Assembly: GCA_963842835.1 (NCBI GenBank)
Contig: CAWJIB010000013.1
Coordinates: forward strand, 248,001 to 312,000
Length of the DNA stretch: 64,000 nt
Direction of reading: 5' to 3'
DNA from: Roseiarcus sp963842835
GTDB lineage: Bacteria; Pseudomonadota; Alphaproteobacteria; Rhizobiales; Beijerinckiaceae
The notes under the pieces were generated by a model. The model saw only the letters and a list, made by a program, of their open reading frames with translations. It had not been told where the DNA came from and searched no databases. Below are positions 17,604-25,821 of this stretch, piece by piece (position 1 is the first letter of the stretch; each line of letters begins with the position of its first letter). The position numbers and the translations under genes were made by a program.

Positions 17604-17700
17604 CGGCTGCAATGGGTCAACTCGCGCCGGTCGCGTGAGGGGGCGTGAACGACTTGAACTGGGGGCCGGGGGATTCCTGCTGATCGATCGTGCAGAATTT
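17604..17700. repeat. Dispersed repeat, copy A
   Basis: The core CGGCTGCAATGGGTCAACTC and then GCGCCGGTCGCG matches copies B-D elsewhere in the window. It lies in the 310-bp gap 17422-17731, where no gene or other signal is recognised. Confidence 0.45.
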
Positions 17701-17731
17701 CTGCCCTCGATTCGGAGTGCCGCGCGCTCGA

Positions 17732-18505
17732 CTATTTCGCCGCCGAATCGACGGCTTTCATCACATCGATCAGCGGAGCGGGAGTGACCTGCAACAGTCC
17801 CAAATAAGGGTCGCTCAGATCGACAATAACTTCAATCGCCGACGAGATGGCCAGAGCGCCGACCGCGAGCGTTATGTAAGACATCAGATGCTGTTTGGAC
17901 ATCAGGCCATAGCCGCAGAAGACACAGGTCGCCCAAGCCACGACGATGCCGAGGAGCGAATAGTTGACCGGATCGACCAGGGCCAGCGCCATCTGCAACC
18001 GCGCCTGACCGATCGCAACCTCCGCCTGCGTCGCTTCCGCCTGAGCGGCCTTCTGTTTGTCCGACGACGGTTGAAGCGAATTCAGGAAAGTCTCTTTCTC
18101 CTTCAGATTGGACAGGGCGTAGCGATAGTTCTTGATCACGAAGTCGCTGTCGTACCCGCCGCCCCAGATTTGACCAATCGTGCGCTCGAAGCCCGCTTTG
18201 AGAATTTTCCGTCCCTCAGCCGCCTCGGGCCCGTATTCGACCATCGCCGCGTCGAACTTGAGCCCGGCAATCGCCATGCTCTGTATCGACGCCTTTTGCG
18301 CGGAATAAACGCCGAAGGCGGTCCAGATCAGCAGCCCGAGCACTAGCGCCAGAAGAAGGGTCACGAGCCCGGTGACAGCCCCGACCATGTCCCTGGCCCC
18401 GCCCGTCGTATAGCCCTCCGGCAGAGCGCGCTGCAGTTGAAGTCCGATCGCCCCTCCCGCGAAGACGACTGCCAGCACCATGGCGGCAATCAAAAAAGAA
18501 TTCAT
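17732..18505 (-). CDS. DUF4239 (bestrophin-like) membrane protein
   Basis: A 257-residue inner-membrane protein. Two hydrophobic helices lie at the N-terminus (AAMVLAVVFAGGAIGLQLQ and the VTGLVTLLLALVLGLLIW segment). A polar central region of about 120 residues follows, then two helices near the C-terminus (LLGIVVAWATCVFCGY and YITLAVGALAISSAIEVIV). This is the DUF4239 layout, whose function is not established. ATG 18505 is chosen because it starts the first membrane helix; the frame runs 32 codons further upstream with no membrane character. Confidence 0.7.
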   Translation of the reverse strand: MNSFLIAAMVLAVVFAGGAIGLQLQRALPEGYTTGGARDMVGAVTGLVTLLLALVLGLLIWTAFGVYSAQKASIQSMAIAGLKFDAAMVEYGPEAAEGRKILKAGFERTIGQIWGGGYDSDFVIKNYRYALSNLKEKETFLNSLQPSSDKQKAAQAEATQAEVAIGQARLQMALALVDPVNYSLLGIVVAWATCVFCGYGLMSKQHLMSYITLAVGALAISSAIEVIVDLSDPYLGLLQVTPAPLIDVMKAVDSAAK

Positions 18506-18660
18506 CCGATGTTCCCCAGCGCAGTTAGACGCTGAATCAAAGAGAATGTTTTGCGATCGGAACTTACATTCCGGCGCTTCGGCGATTTTGATTCTGCTCA
18601 AGCCGGCGCCTCGATACCTTGGTGCGCGATTGGCCTGTGCGCCTCGTCCATTAAGTTGCA

Positions 18661-18735
18661 GAATGTCCGCTTAGGGTCGACCTGCGACGGTCGCCGCGAT
18701 CGTCGCCGTTGGGGGGATTCCGGCCAGTCGCTCGT
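18661..18735. repeat. Dispersed repeat, copy B
   Basis: GAATGTCCGCTTAGGGTCGA followed by CCTGCGACGGTC aligns with copies A, C and D, and the GGGGGGATT downstream segment is shared too. It lies in the 277-bp gap between the DUF4239 and cyclase genes. Confidence 0.5.
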
Positions 18736-18782
18736 CCTTCCTACGGATCGAAAATCATTCTCCGCAGATGAAGGCGTCGACC

Positions 18783-20546
18783 TCATTCCTCCGGCGCCCC
18801 CGCCATACGCAACCCCGTGTAATATCTCTCAATCTGCTTCAGATACGTTTCGTTGCGGCTGAACGGATTGGCGCGACGGCGCGCGATCGTGAAGCTCGGA
18901 TCGAAGGCAAGACCCGCCTCAACGGCGGCCCGCGCTTCCTCCATCCGACCCAGATGCGCGCAGGCGGCGGCGAGAAAGAAATGCGCGACGGAGAAATTGG
19001 GATTGATCTCAATCGATTGTCTCAGCCAGACAATCGCCTCCTCGTCCTTGCCCAAATAGAACTTGGCGAAGCCGACGGTCGCCTGCCAAACGTAGGCGGC
19101 CGTGTCGTGCGGCGAGAGCCGTAACGCCTCGCGAATGTGGGGTTCCGTTTCCTCGGGGCGTCCGAGAACGTTTTTTGCACCCCCGATACCCCAATGCGCC
19201 GTCGCCAGGTTTCGATTGAGCGCGAGCGCTCGCTCGAATTGCGCGATGCCGCGTTCAGCACGGTTGGTGAAGTTATACAACATGCCCATCGACGCGTGAG
19301 CGGCGGCATTGCCGGGCGCCAGCGAGAGCGCCTTCATCAGACCCGCCTCCGCCGACGCAAAAAGCGTCAGACGATCGTTAGGCCCAAAAACTCCCCCCGA
19401 ATAGGCGTCCGCGGTGGCTCGACCCACGAGAGCCTCGACGTTGCCGGGATCAATATCGAGGGCGCGGTCGAAGATACCGCGCGCCCGGCTCAAGTTGTCG
19501 GGCGTAATGCCTTTGTTGAACCAAGCCATCCCTTGAAAATAGAGGTCCGTGGAGTCGGGATTCTGGACCCCTTCCGCGCGCCGCGCCTCGGCCGCCGAGA
19601 GTTGAGCCACGAGCGCGTTCGCCAATCGCGCGACGATCTCATCCTGCATATCGAAGAGATCGGCGATCGGCTTGTCGAAACGCTTCGCCCAGAGGTGGCT
19701 GCCGCTCTCCGTGTCGATCAACTGGACATTCACGCGCATGCGTGGACCGCCGCGCTGAACGCTCCCCTCCAGGACATAGCGAACGTTCAACTCGCGCCCA
19801 ATCTGCTTCAGATCGACGGGCTTGCCCTTATAGGTGAAGGCGGTGTTGCGCGCGATCACGAAAGCGCCCCGGATGCGCGAGAGGTCGGTGGTCAGGCTCT
19901 CCGTCACGCCGTCGACGAAATATTCCTGTTCGGGGTCGCCTCCGAAGTTCGCGAACGGCAGCACCACGATAGATAGGCGCGGCGTCCCCGTCGCAGGTCG
20001 CGCGGGCGCCGAAGGCGCGGGTGGCGTCACGCTTGTCGCGATCTTATAGACCCGCACCGGCCACGCGATATTCTTGAGGTCCTTCTCGCCGAGATCGACG
20101 AAGTTCGCATCGATCTTGCCGCGCACGTGATCGAACGCCGTGCTCGAAATCAGCACCCCATCGGGCTCGCAGATGCCTTCCAGCCGCGCCGCGATGTTGA
20201 CGCCCTCGCCCAGGATATCCTCTCCCTCTATCAACACGTCGCCGAGATTGACGCCGACGCGGTAGACGATGCGTTTGTCTGCCGGCGTCTGAGCGTTGCG
20301 CTCGATCATCAGCTTTTGGATCGCGATGGCGCATTCGACGGCGTCGACGACGGACGGAAACTCCAGCAGCAGCCCGTCGCCCATCGTCTTGACGATCCGA
20401 CCGGCCCGGCCCGCGACCAGCGGGCGAGCCGCCTCGCGATGCTCCCGCACCGCGCGCGCCGTCCCCGCCTCGTCCTCGCCCATCAGGCGGGAATAGCCGA
20501 CCACATCGATCGCCATGATCGCGGCAAGTCTGCGTGTTTCGGTCAT
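18783..20546 (-). CDS. Class III adenylate cyclase with TolB-like and TPR domains
   Basis: A 587-residue protein. The cyclase domain comes first: AAIMAIDVVGYSRLMGEDE has the metal Asp, KTMGDGLLLEFPS the second metal site, and YRVGVNLGDVLIEGEDILGE the core. Near residues 200-330 is a TolB-like region (VVLPFANFGGDPEQEYFVDG, TYKGKPVDLKQIGRELNVRY). The C-terminal 250 residues are TPR repeats. This architecture is widespread in Rhizobiales. It would be cytosolic and link protein-protein contacts to cAMP synthesis. ATG 20546 begins the standard MTETRRLAAIMA N-terminus. Effector and partners are unknown. Confidence 0.88.
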   Translation of the reverse strand: MTETRRLAAIMAIDVVGYSRLMGEDEAGTARAVREHREAARPLVAGRAGRIVKTMGDGLLLEFPSVVDAVECAIAIQKLMIERNAQTPADKRIVYRVGVNLGDVLIEGEDILGEGVNIAARLEGICEPDGVLISSTAFDHVRGKIDANFVDLGEKDLKNIAWPVRVYKIATSVTPPAPSAPARPATGTPRLSIVVLPFANFGGDPEQEYFVDGVTESLTTDLSRIRGAFVIARNTAFTYKGKPVDLKQIGRELNVRYVLEGSVQRGGPRMRVNVQLIDTESGSHLWAKRFDKPIADLFDMQDEIVARLANALVAQLSAAEARRAEGVQNPDSTDLYFQGMAWFNKGITPDNLSRARGIFDRALDIDPGNVEALVGRATADAYSGGVFGPNDRLTLFASAEAGLMKALSLAPGNAAAHASMGMLYNFTNRAERGIAQFERALALNRNLATAHWGIGGAKNVLGRPEETEPHIREALRLSPHDTAAYVWQATVGFAKFYLGKDEEAIVWLRQSIEINPNFSVAHFFLAAACAHLGRMEEARAAVEAGLAFDPSFTIARRRANPFSRNETYLKQIERYYTGLRMAGAPEE

Positions 20547-20592
20547 CGGGTCCCCTATACGGGGCCCACCTTAGCACGAGGCGATGCAGGGC

Positions 20593-20690
20593 GAAGGGCG
20601 GCTTTGGGTCAACTCACGACGGTCAAGATCGTGGCCCGCCGTTGGCTGCTTGACCGTCTCGATGGGGGGAGAACTGCCGGTCATTCACGC
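20593..20690. repeat. Dispersed repeat, copy C
   Basis: GGCGGCTTTGGGTCAACTCA then CGACGGTC and, about 45 bp on, GATGGGGGGAGAACTGCCGG match the other copies. This is the longest alignable copy, about 95 bp, and shares both core and tail with copy D. Confidence 0.5.
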
Positions 20691-21060
20691 ACTAGCTCGC
20701 TAAGGCCTACTTTCCAATTTATCGTCAGCGACGAGAAATTGCGTGTCAGCCTGCTCGTCGGTGAGGGGACCAAGTGCCGATCGGTGAGGCTTCCCTTCAA
20801 CAAGTCACGCTAACGCCATCGCGGACTGAGCGCGGCCGGACTCGGCTGAACGAATGCCAATCGGTGACGCACTCGGTCCTAAAATACTGATCTCCTCGGA
20901 GTTGCCCCCGGGGTCGGCATCAATCTTCAAATCCTGTGCGCCCAGCAGATGATTCATGAGCCCGAGCGGCGAACACATCGCCGGTCACACGCCATCAGGT
21001 ACGGTCGCGAGGACGCCGATCTTGCCCGCCCTCGGGTCGGTCGCTACCCTTCATCCAAGA

Positions 21061-21079
21061 TGCACGGTTCGTCCGTGCA
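21061..21079. promoter_or_regulatory. Perfect 7-bp stem hairpin / palindrome
   Basis: TGCACGG-TTCGT-CCGTGCA lies 48 bp before the methyltransferase start. It could be an operator or a leader hairpin. Nothing further can be said. Confidence 0.35.
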
Positions 21080-21126
21080 TTTGGGAAATACCGGACAAGA
21101 TCGCTGATATCTCGATGGAGGGCGTG

Positions 21127-21936
21127 ATGGCGCAGAACGACGCTGGCTTTGTGGGCTCGATGCCGCAGTTCTACGACCACCACATGCGGGAACTACTGTT
21201 CCAGCCCTACGCGGACGACATAGCCGCGCGGCTCGCCGGCATGACGCAGGGCCGGTTGCTTGAAACTGCGGCCGGCACCGGTATCGTCACCGCGACTCTT
21301 GCGGCGGCGCTCCCAGCATCGATCGATATCACTGCAACAGACCTCAATCAGCCTATGCTGGATTACGCCATGGGCAAACCGGGAATGGCGCGCGTGCGTT
21401 TCCAACAGGCTGATGCGCAGGCGCTCCCCTTCGAAGACGAGTCGTTCGACACGCTCGTTTGCCAGTTCGGGGTGATGTTCTTCCCAGACAAGGTGCAGGC
21501 ATACAGGGAAGCGCATCGCGTGCTGAAGCCAGACGGACGAATGATTTTCAGTGTCTGGGACAGTCGTGCCGAGAACCCACTGGCGGATGCTGTGATCGTG
21601 GCGCTGGAGCGGCGCTATCCGTCGCATCCTTCCTGGTTCATGGAGCGTACTCCAATGGGATATCGCGACCAGACGGTCATTCGCGGCGATTTGCGCGCCG
21701 GGGGCTTCACCGATTGCGCAATCGAGACCGTGGTGCGCATCGGCCTCGCGCCGAACCCTGGAGGCCCGGCCGAGGGGTTGTGCCACGGCTCGCCCCTACG
21801 TGCGGAAATCGAGGCATTGGACCCAGGCGGGCTCGCCGCAGCCACGCAGGCCGCTGCCGCCACCATCGCCGAGCGCTTCGGCGCGGGTGCGTTCGAGACC
21901 AAGTTGCAAGCTTTGGTGATTGAGGCGCGAAAGTAG
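21127..21936 (+). CDS. Class I SAM-dependent methyltransferase
   Basis: A 269-residue methyltransferase. LLETAAGTGIVTATLAAAL is motif I binding S-adenosylmethionine, ATDLNQPMLDYA motif II, QQADAQALPFEDESFDTLVC motifs III-IV, and EAHRVLKPDGRMIFSVWD motif V. This is the UbiE/phospholipid methyltransferase-like subfamily, but small-molecule, lipid and antibiotic methylases share the pattern. ATG 21127 follows GGAGG at 21117; a second ATG at 21115 and a long upstream open frame are less likely. It stands alone between a repeat-rich gap and an IS3 remnant. Confidence 0.83.
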   Translation: MAQNDAGFVGSMPQFYDHHMRELLFQPYADDIAARLAGMTQGRLLETAAGTGIVTATLAAALPASIDITATDLNQPMLDYAMGKPGMARVRFQQADAQALPFEDESFDTLVCQFGVMFFPDKVQAYREAHRVLKPDGRMIFSVWDSRAENPLADAVIVALERRYPSHPSWFMERTPMGYRDQTVIRGDLRAGGFTDCAIETVVRIGLAPNPGGPAEGLCHGSPLRAEIEALDPGGLAAATQAAAATIAERFGAGAFETKLQALVIEARK

Positions 21937-21951
21937 ACGAACTCGCATGCT

Positions 21952-22026
21952 GCGGGTTTCGTGGACACCGGGATAGGTTAATCCGACCTTCCTTTCGAAC
22001 TCAACCGGGCTGAGATGGCCGACGGA
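21952..22026 (-). pseudogene. IS3-family OrfB C-terminal remnant
   Basis: The minus strand reads SVGHLSPVEFERKVGLTYPG then VHETR, the typical last residues of IS3-family OrfB (L-S-P-x-E-F-E) and following right-end sequence. About 25 codons remain. It shares the 343-bp gap 21937-22279 with repeat copy D. Confidence 0.6.
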
Positions 22027-22127
22027 CTATTCACTGTGACTTCTGTCCTCTGAACCTCGGCTTTCGCTTCCGATTGTTCGAAGTCCGCCATTCCGCGGCC
22101 AATCCCGCTCATTTAGACAGTAGGAGC

Positions 22128-22230
22128 GAATGTCGGCTGTAGGTCGACTCCTGCCGATCGTGAAGATCGCTCGCCCGCGGTCGGCTTGATGTCTCGAAGG
22201 GGTGGGGCGCGGCCGTTCACGCTGGGCGCG
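22128..22230. repeat. Dispersed repeat, copy D
   Basis: GAATGTCGGCTGTAGGTCGA then CTCCTGCCGATCGTGAAGATCG aligns with copies B and C, including the tail GGGGTGGGGCGCGGCCGTTC. It lies next to the IS3 remnant. Confidence 0.5.
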
Positions 22231-22279
22231 GGCGAAGTCAAAGACACTTCTAATAACCAATCGCGCGGCTTCTCGATCG

Positions 22280-22999
22280 TCAGACCAGCTGGATACCGCC
22301 GTCAAGCTCAAGGTCAATGCCGTTCGCAGCGCGATTGTCCATGAGAAACAAGGCGCCGTGGACAATGTCTTCGGTCGTCGCGAGCCGGCGGGACGGCGTG
22401 CGTGATCGCATCGCTTCGATGGTCGGGCCAGCGCCTTCCTTAATGCGCCGCTGCCACCTGGGCGAATCTTCCACCAGGCCTGGCGAAATGCCATTCACCC
22501 GAATCGGAGCGAGTTCGACCGCCAAGGTCCTCGCCATGCCGACCATGCCACCGTTGACAATGCTGACCATGGTCGAGCCGGGATAGGGGTTCGCCTTCGC
22601 TAGGCCGCCGAACAGCACGATAGAAGACGTCGGCTTAAGGCGCGGAAGCGCCTTACTTATGATTTCAGCGAAGGCGACGATCTTGATTCGTGCGGCCCTG
22701 GAGGCCTCCGCGACATTGAAGTCCTTGATGCTCTGGTTGACGCCATAAACGGGCGTGAGAACCAAGTGGTCGATCGCCTCGCCCTTGGCGAGCGCCTCAT
22801 CAATCGACGACGAGTTCTCCAAGTCGATGTGAAGGCCACTGGCGCGCGGACTGATCGACCGCGCAAGCTCGGCGGCGCGTTCCTGTCCCCGACCCGCGAT
22901 CGTCACTTTGGCGCCGAGGGCGTCCGCCGCCTGCGCAATTGAATAACCGAGGCCAGACGTTCCCCCGACAATGAAGATGTGATCGCCAGTTTTCGGCAT
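22280..22999 (-). CDS. Atypical SDR-family protein lacking the Tyr-x-x-x-Lys pair
   Basis: A 239-residue Rossmann protein. FIVGGTSGLGYSIA is the glycine-rich cofactor site, IAGRGQERA the second strand, VRVNGISPGLVE-like sequence and the final ELDGGIQLV fit SDRs. Where the catalytic YxxxK normally stands the sequence is STMVSIVNGGMVGMARTLA, with neither residue. The usual NAG motif is also replaced (LTPVYGV). A group of SDRs with I-N-G in this place is known, so this is a family trait and not a fresh mutation. Catalysis, if any, differs from classical SDRs. ATG 22999 has an AGGAG site. Confidence 0.75.
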   Translation of the reverse strand: MPKTGDHIFIVGGTSGLGYSIAQAADALGAKVTIAGRGQERAAELARSISPRASGLHIDLENSSSIDEALAKGEAIDHLVLTPVYGVNQSIKDFNVAEASRAARIKIVAFAEIISKALPRLKPTSSIVLFGGLAKANPYPGSTMVSIVNGGMVGMARTLAVELAPIRVNGISPGLVEDSPRWQRRIKEGAGPTIEAMRSRTPSRRLATTEDIVHGALFLMDNRAANGIDLELDGGIQLV

Positions 23000-23039
23000 A
23001 ATATCTCCTGCTGTCTTGTAATCCGATGAGCCCAGGGTG

Positions 23040-23052
23040 GCATGCGACATGC
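23040..23052. promoter_or_regulatory. Short palindrome upstream of atypical SDR
   Basis: GCATG-CGA-CATGC lies 41 bp upstream of the SDR start on the minus strand, a plausible repressor site. No adjacent regulator gene exists. The rest of the 253-bp gap 23000-23252 is featureless. Confidence 0.3.
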
Positions 23053-23252
23053 GGAATAGCCGCTTAGAATAGACCACGGGAAATCGTGCGAAGGCAACTG
23101 CGCAATTTTCGCGCGTTTCCTGACGAATCAGCTCTCAGCTCTCAGTGCAGGACCGTCAGCAACGGGTCGCCGCCGGTCGTCCAAAGACCGGGCGCCAGGC
23201 GCCAGATTTGCGCCACTAGATCGACAGAACGCCCGCGGTCGCCGGCGCGGAC

Positions 23253-24329
23253 TCAAGCGCCCGCCTTGACCGCAAAGCTCCAGGCCGTCTCGGCGAGCGG
23301 CGCGGCCCGCTCGCCCATCTCTCGCGCGCGCGCGCTCGCCGCGGTTCCCTCGACGACGCGCTTGGCGATGCCTTGCACGATGCCGGCGAGCCGAAACAGG
23401 TTGTAGGCGAAGTACCAGTCCAGCGCGGGTATGTCCGCACGGCCGGTGCGCGCGCAGTAGTAGGCGACAGCTTCCTCGCGGCTGGGAATGCCGAGCGCTG
23501 CAAGATCGAGCCCCGCCAGGCCGCTTCGCCCATCCGAAGGCATCGCCCAGTGCATGAGGAGATAGGTGAAGTCGGCGAGCGGGTCGCCGAGCGTCGACAG
23601 CTCCCAATCGAGCACGGCGAGAATCCTGGGCTCCGTGGGATGAAAGACCATGTTGTCGAGGCGGTAGTCGCCATGGACGATGGAGACGCGATCCTGCGGC
23701 GGAGCGGTTCGCGGCAGCCATTCGATCAGCCGGTCCATCGCGGGAATGCTCTTGGTTTCCGATGCGCGGTACTGTTTCGTCCAGCGATCGATCTGACGCG
23801 TGAAATAGTTGCCGGGCTTGCCATAGTCGCCGAGCCCAATCGCCTCTGGATCGTAGTTGTGCAACTGGGCGAGCGCGCCGAGTTTGGCTTCGAAGACCGC
23901 CCGGCGCTCGGCGGGCGTCGAATCGGGCAGCGACGCGTTCCAGAAAATGCGCCCCTCGACCATCGACATCACGTAGAAAGCCGAGCCGATGACGCCATCG
24001 TCCAGACAGAGCCCGAACGGCTGCGCGACGGGAAACCCGACCCTGTGCAGCGCCGAGATCACGCGAAATTCGCGGTCGACGGCGTGGGCCGACGGCAAGA
24101 GCTTGCCCATCGGCTTGCGTCGCAACACGTAGGACCGCTCGGGCGTATTCACGCGATAGGTCGGGTTCGACTGTCCGCCCTTGAATTGAAGAACGGCGAG
24201 CGGACCGCGATAGCCTTCGACATGGGCTTGCATCCACGCCTCGAGAGGCGCCGCGTCGAAACGATGGCGGTCCTCGACCGCCTTCGTTCCCGCGAAAGCG
24301 TCCTCGGCGCGCTGAGGCTCTTGCGGCAC
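23253..24329 (-). CDS. Phosphotransferase (APH/ACAD10-like kinase) family protein
   Basis: A 358-residue aminoglycoside-phosphotransferase-fold kinase. FKGGQSNPTYRV is the nucleotide-loop region, VLRRKPMGKLLPSAHAVDRE the lysine and alpha-C region, SIVHGDYRLDNMVFHP the catalytic Brenner motif, and LAVLDWELSTLGDPLADF the metal-binding motif. This subfamily is regularly paired with acyl-CoA dehydrogenases, as in the ACAD10/11 proteins, where a 4-hydroxyacyl-CoA is phosphorylated and dehydrated. Here it follows such a dehydrogenase with a 2-bp gap. The GTG at 24329 is the first start after the dehydrogenase stop. The pairing supports 4-hydroxy-fatty-acid use. Confidence 0.83.
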   Translation of the reverse strand: MPQEPQRAEDAFAGTKAVEDRHRFDAAPLEAWMQAHVEGYRGPLAVLQFKGGQSNPTYRVNTPERSYVLRRKPMGKLLPSAHAVDREFRVISALHRVGFPVAQPFGLCLDDGVIGSAFYVMSMVEGRIFWNASLPDSTPAERRAVFEAKLGALAQLHNYDPEAIGLGDYGKPGNYFTRQIDRWTKQYRASETKSIPAMDRLIEWLPRTAPPQDRVSIVHGDYRLDNMVFHPTEPRILAVLDWELSTLGDPLADFTYLLMHWAMPSDGRSGLAGLDLAALGIPSREEAVAYYCARTGRADIPALDWYFAYNLFRLAGIVQGIAKRVVEGTAASARAREMGERAAPLAETAWSFAVKAGA

Positions 24330-24331
24330 GG

Positions 24332-25567
24332 CTACGTCCGGGCGTTCATGTATTTGCGCATTTCCAGGCGGGCGATGGCGCGGCAATGAACTTCGTCGGG
24401 CCCGTCGGCAAGGCGCAAGGTTCGGATATGGGCGTAGCTCTTGGCCAGCCCTGCGTCGCTGGTCACGCCCATCCCTCCATGAGCCTGAATGGCGTCGTCG
24501 ATCACCTTCAGCGCGACGCGCGGCGCGGCGACCTTGATCATGGCGATTTCGAGCTGAGCGCTCTTGTTGCCGACCTTGTCCATCATGTCGGCGGCCTTCA
24601 GGCAAAGCAGGCGGGTCATCTCGATGTCGATGCGCGCTTCGGCGATCCGCTGCTCCCAGATCGAGTGTTCGGCGATCTTCTTGCCGAACGCGGTGCGGCT
24701 CAGCAGGCGCTTGGTCATCTTTTCCAGCGCGACCTCGGCGGCGCCGAGCGTGCGCATGCAATGATGAATGCGGCCGGGTCCCAGACGGCCTTGCGCGATC
24801 TCGAAGCCGCGGCCCTCGCCGAGCAGCAGATTGCCGGCCGGCACACGGACGTTTTCGAGCCGAACTTCCGCGTGCCCATGCGGCGCGTCGTCATAGCCGA
24901 ACACCGGCAACATGCGCAGCACCTTGACGCCGGGCGCGTCGAGCGGCACGAGAATCTGCGACTGCTGCTTGTGCCTTTCGGCCTTCGGATCGGTTTTGCC
25001 CATCACGATGGCGAGCTTGCACCTGGGGTCGCCGACGCCCGACGACCACCACTTGTGGCCGTTGACGACGTAGTGATCGCCGTCGCGCGTAATCGACGTT
25101 TCGATGTTGGTCGCGTCGGAAGAGGCGACGCCAGGTTCGGTCATCAGAAACGCGGAGCGAATTTCGCCGGCGAGCAGAGGCTTCAGCCATTTCTCCTTCT
25201 GCTCGTGCGAGCCGTAACGATGCAGCACTTCCATGTTGCCGGTGTCGGGCGCGGAGCAGTTGAACACCTCCGAGGCGAAGCTCACGCGGCCCATCAGTTC
25301 GGCGCAAAGCGCATATTCGAGATTGGTCAGACCGGCGCCGCGATACGCGCCTTCGTCGTGAGTCGAGGATGGCGGCAGAAACAAATTCCACAGCCCCTCG
25401 GCGCGCGCGAGCTTCTTGAGGTCCTCGACAACCGGTATGACTTTCCAACGTTCGCCCTGCTCGCTTTGAGCGGCATAGACGGGGATGGCCGGATAGACGT
25501 GCGCGTTCATGAACGCAGCGACGCGGTCAAGCCAAACGCGCTGCCGATCCGACATTGAAAAATCCAT
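24332..25567 (-). CDS. Acyl-CoA dehydrogenase (ACAD10/11-like)
   Basis: A 411-residue flavoprotein dehydrogenase. FLMTEPGVASSDATNIETSI is the FAD/substrate loop, VVNGHKWWSSGVGDPRC the middle beta-domain, and RTAFGKKIAEHSIWEQRIAE and AIQAHGGMGVTSDAGLAKSY the C-terminal helices. The length and the W-W-S-S-G stretch fit the group that acts with an APH-type kinase, encoded immediately downstream. The pair probably handles 4-hydroxyacyl-CoA or similar substrates in beta-oxidation. ATG 25567 has a GGAGGGG sequence upstream on the minus strand. It is divergent from an alpha/beta hydrolase. Confidence 0.87.
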   Translation of the reverse strand: MDFSMSDRQRVWLDRVAAFMNAHVYPAIPVYAAQSEQGERWKVIPVVEDLKKLARAEGLWNLFLPPSSTHDEGAYRGAGLTNLEYALCAELMGRVSFASEVFNCSAPDTGNMEVLHRYGSHEQKEKWLKPLLAGEIRSAFLMTEPGVASSDATNIETSITRDGDHYVVNGHKWWSSGVGDPRCKLAIVMGKTDPKAERHKQQSQILVPLDAPGVKVLRMLPVFGYDDAPHGHAEVRLENVRVPAGNLLLGEGRGFEIAQGRLGPGRIHHCMRTLGAAEVALEKMTKRLLSRTAFGKKIAEHSIWEQRIAEARIDIEMTRLLCLKAADMMDKVGNKSAQLEIAMIKVAAPRVALKVIDDAIQAHGGMGVTSDAGLAKSYAHIRTLRLADGPDEVHCRAIARLEMRKYMNART

Positions 25568-25735
25568 GGGCCCCTCCTGCTGCCGGCGTCGCGCCAGACC
25601 AAATTTTCTTTCGTCGTTCCGGTCCCGCCAGGCCGCTATTCGCAGCGCGGCGCGAAAATTCGCGCGTCGGCGGCGGAACCCCGCCTGGCCAATCCGCTTG
25701 TTCGAATAACCGGATCTTGCCCATCATTATTGGGA

Positions 25736-25763
25736 TTGAAACACATACTGAACATTCTATCAT
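25736..25763 (+). promoter_or_regulatory. Sigma-70-like promoter candidate for the hydrolase
   Basis: TTGAAA (25736-25741) and TATCAT (25758-25763) are separated by 16 bp and stand about 60 bp before the ATG at 25822. The region is AT-richer than its surroundings. Matching is by eye only. Confidence 0.4.
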
Positions 25764-25821
25764 TTCACAAGTCGCGCTTCGCGCTGCGATTCCGCCGCTT
25801 TTGCCGTGAGACTGGGACCCA

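Larger units (their letters stand above)
20547..21126. other. 580-bp intergenic region
   Basis: It holds copy C of the dispersed repeat and a short hairpin at 21061-21079. An open frame on the plus strand runs through to the methyltransferase but has no coding character before 21127. No RNA gene is recognised. Confidence 0.5.

Noticed and set aside
20127..20813. 228-codon plus-strand frame
   Set aside because: It is antisense to the cyclase and then runs through repeat copy C; no protein motif is present.
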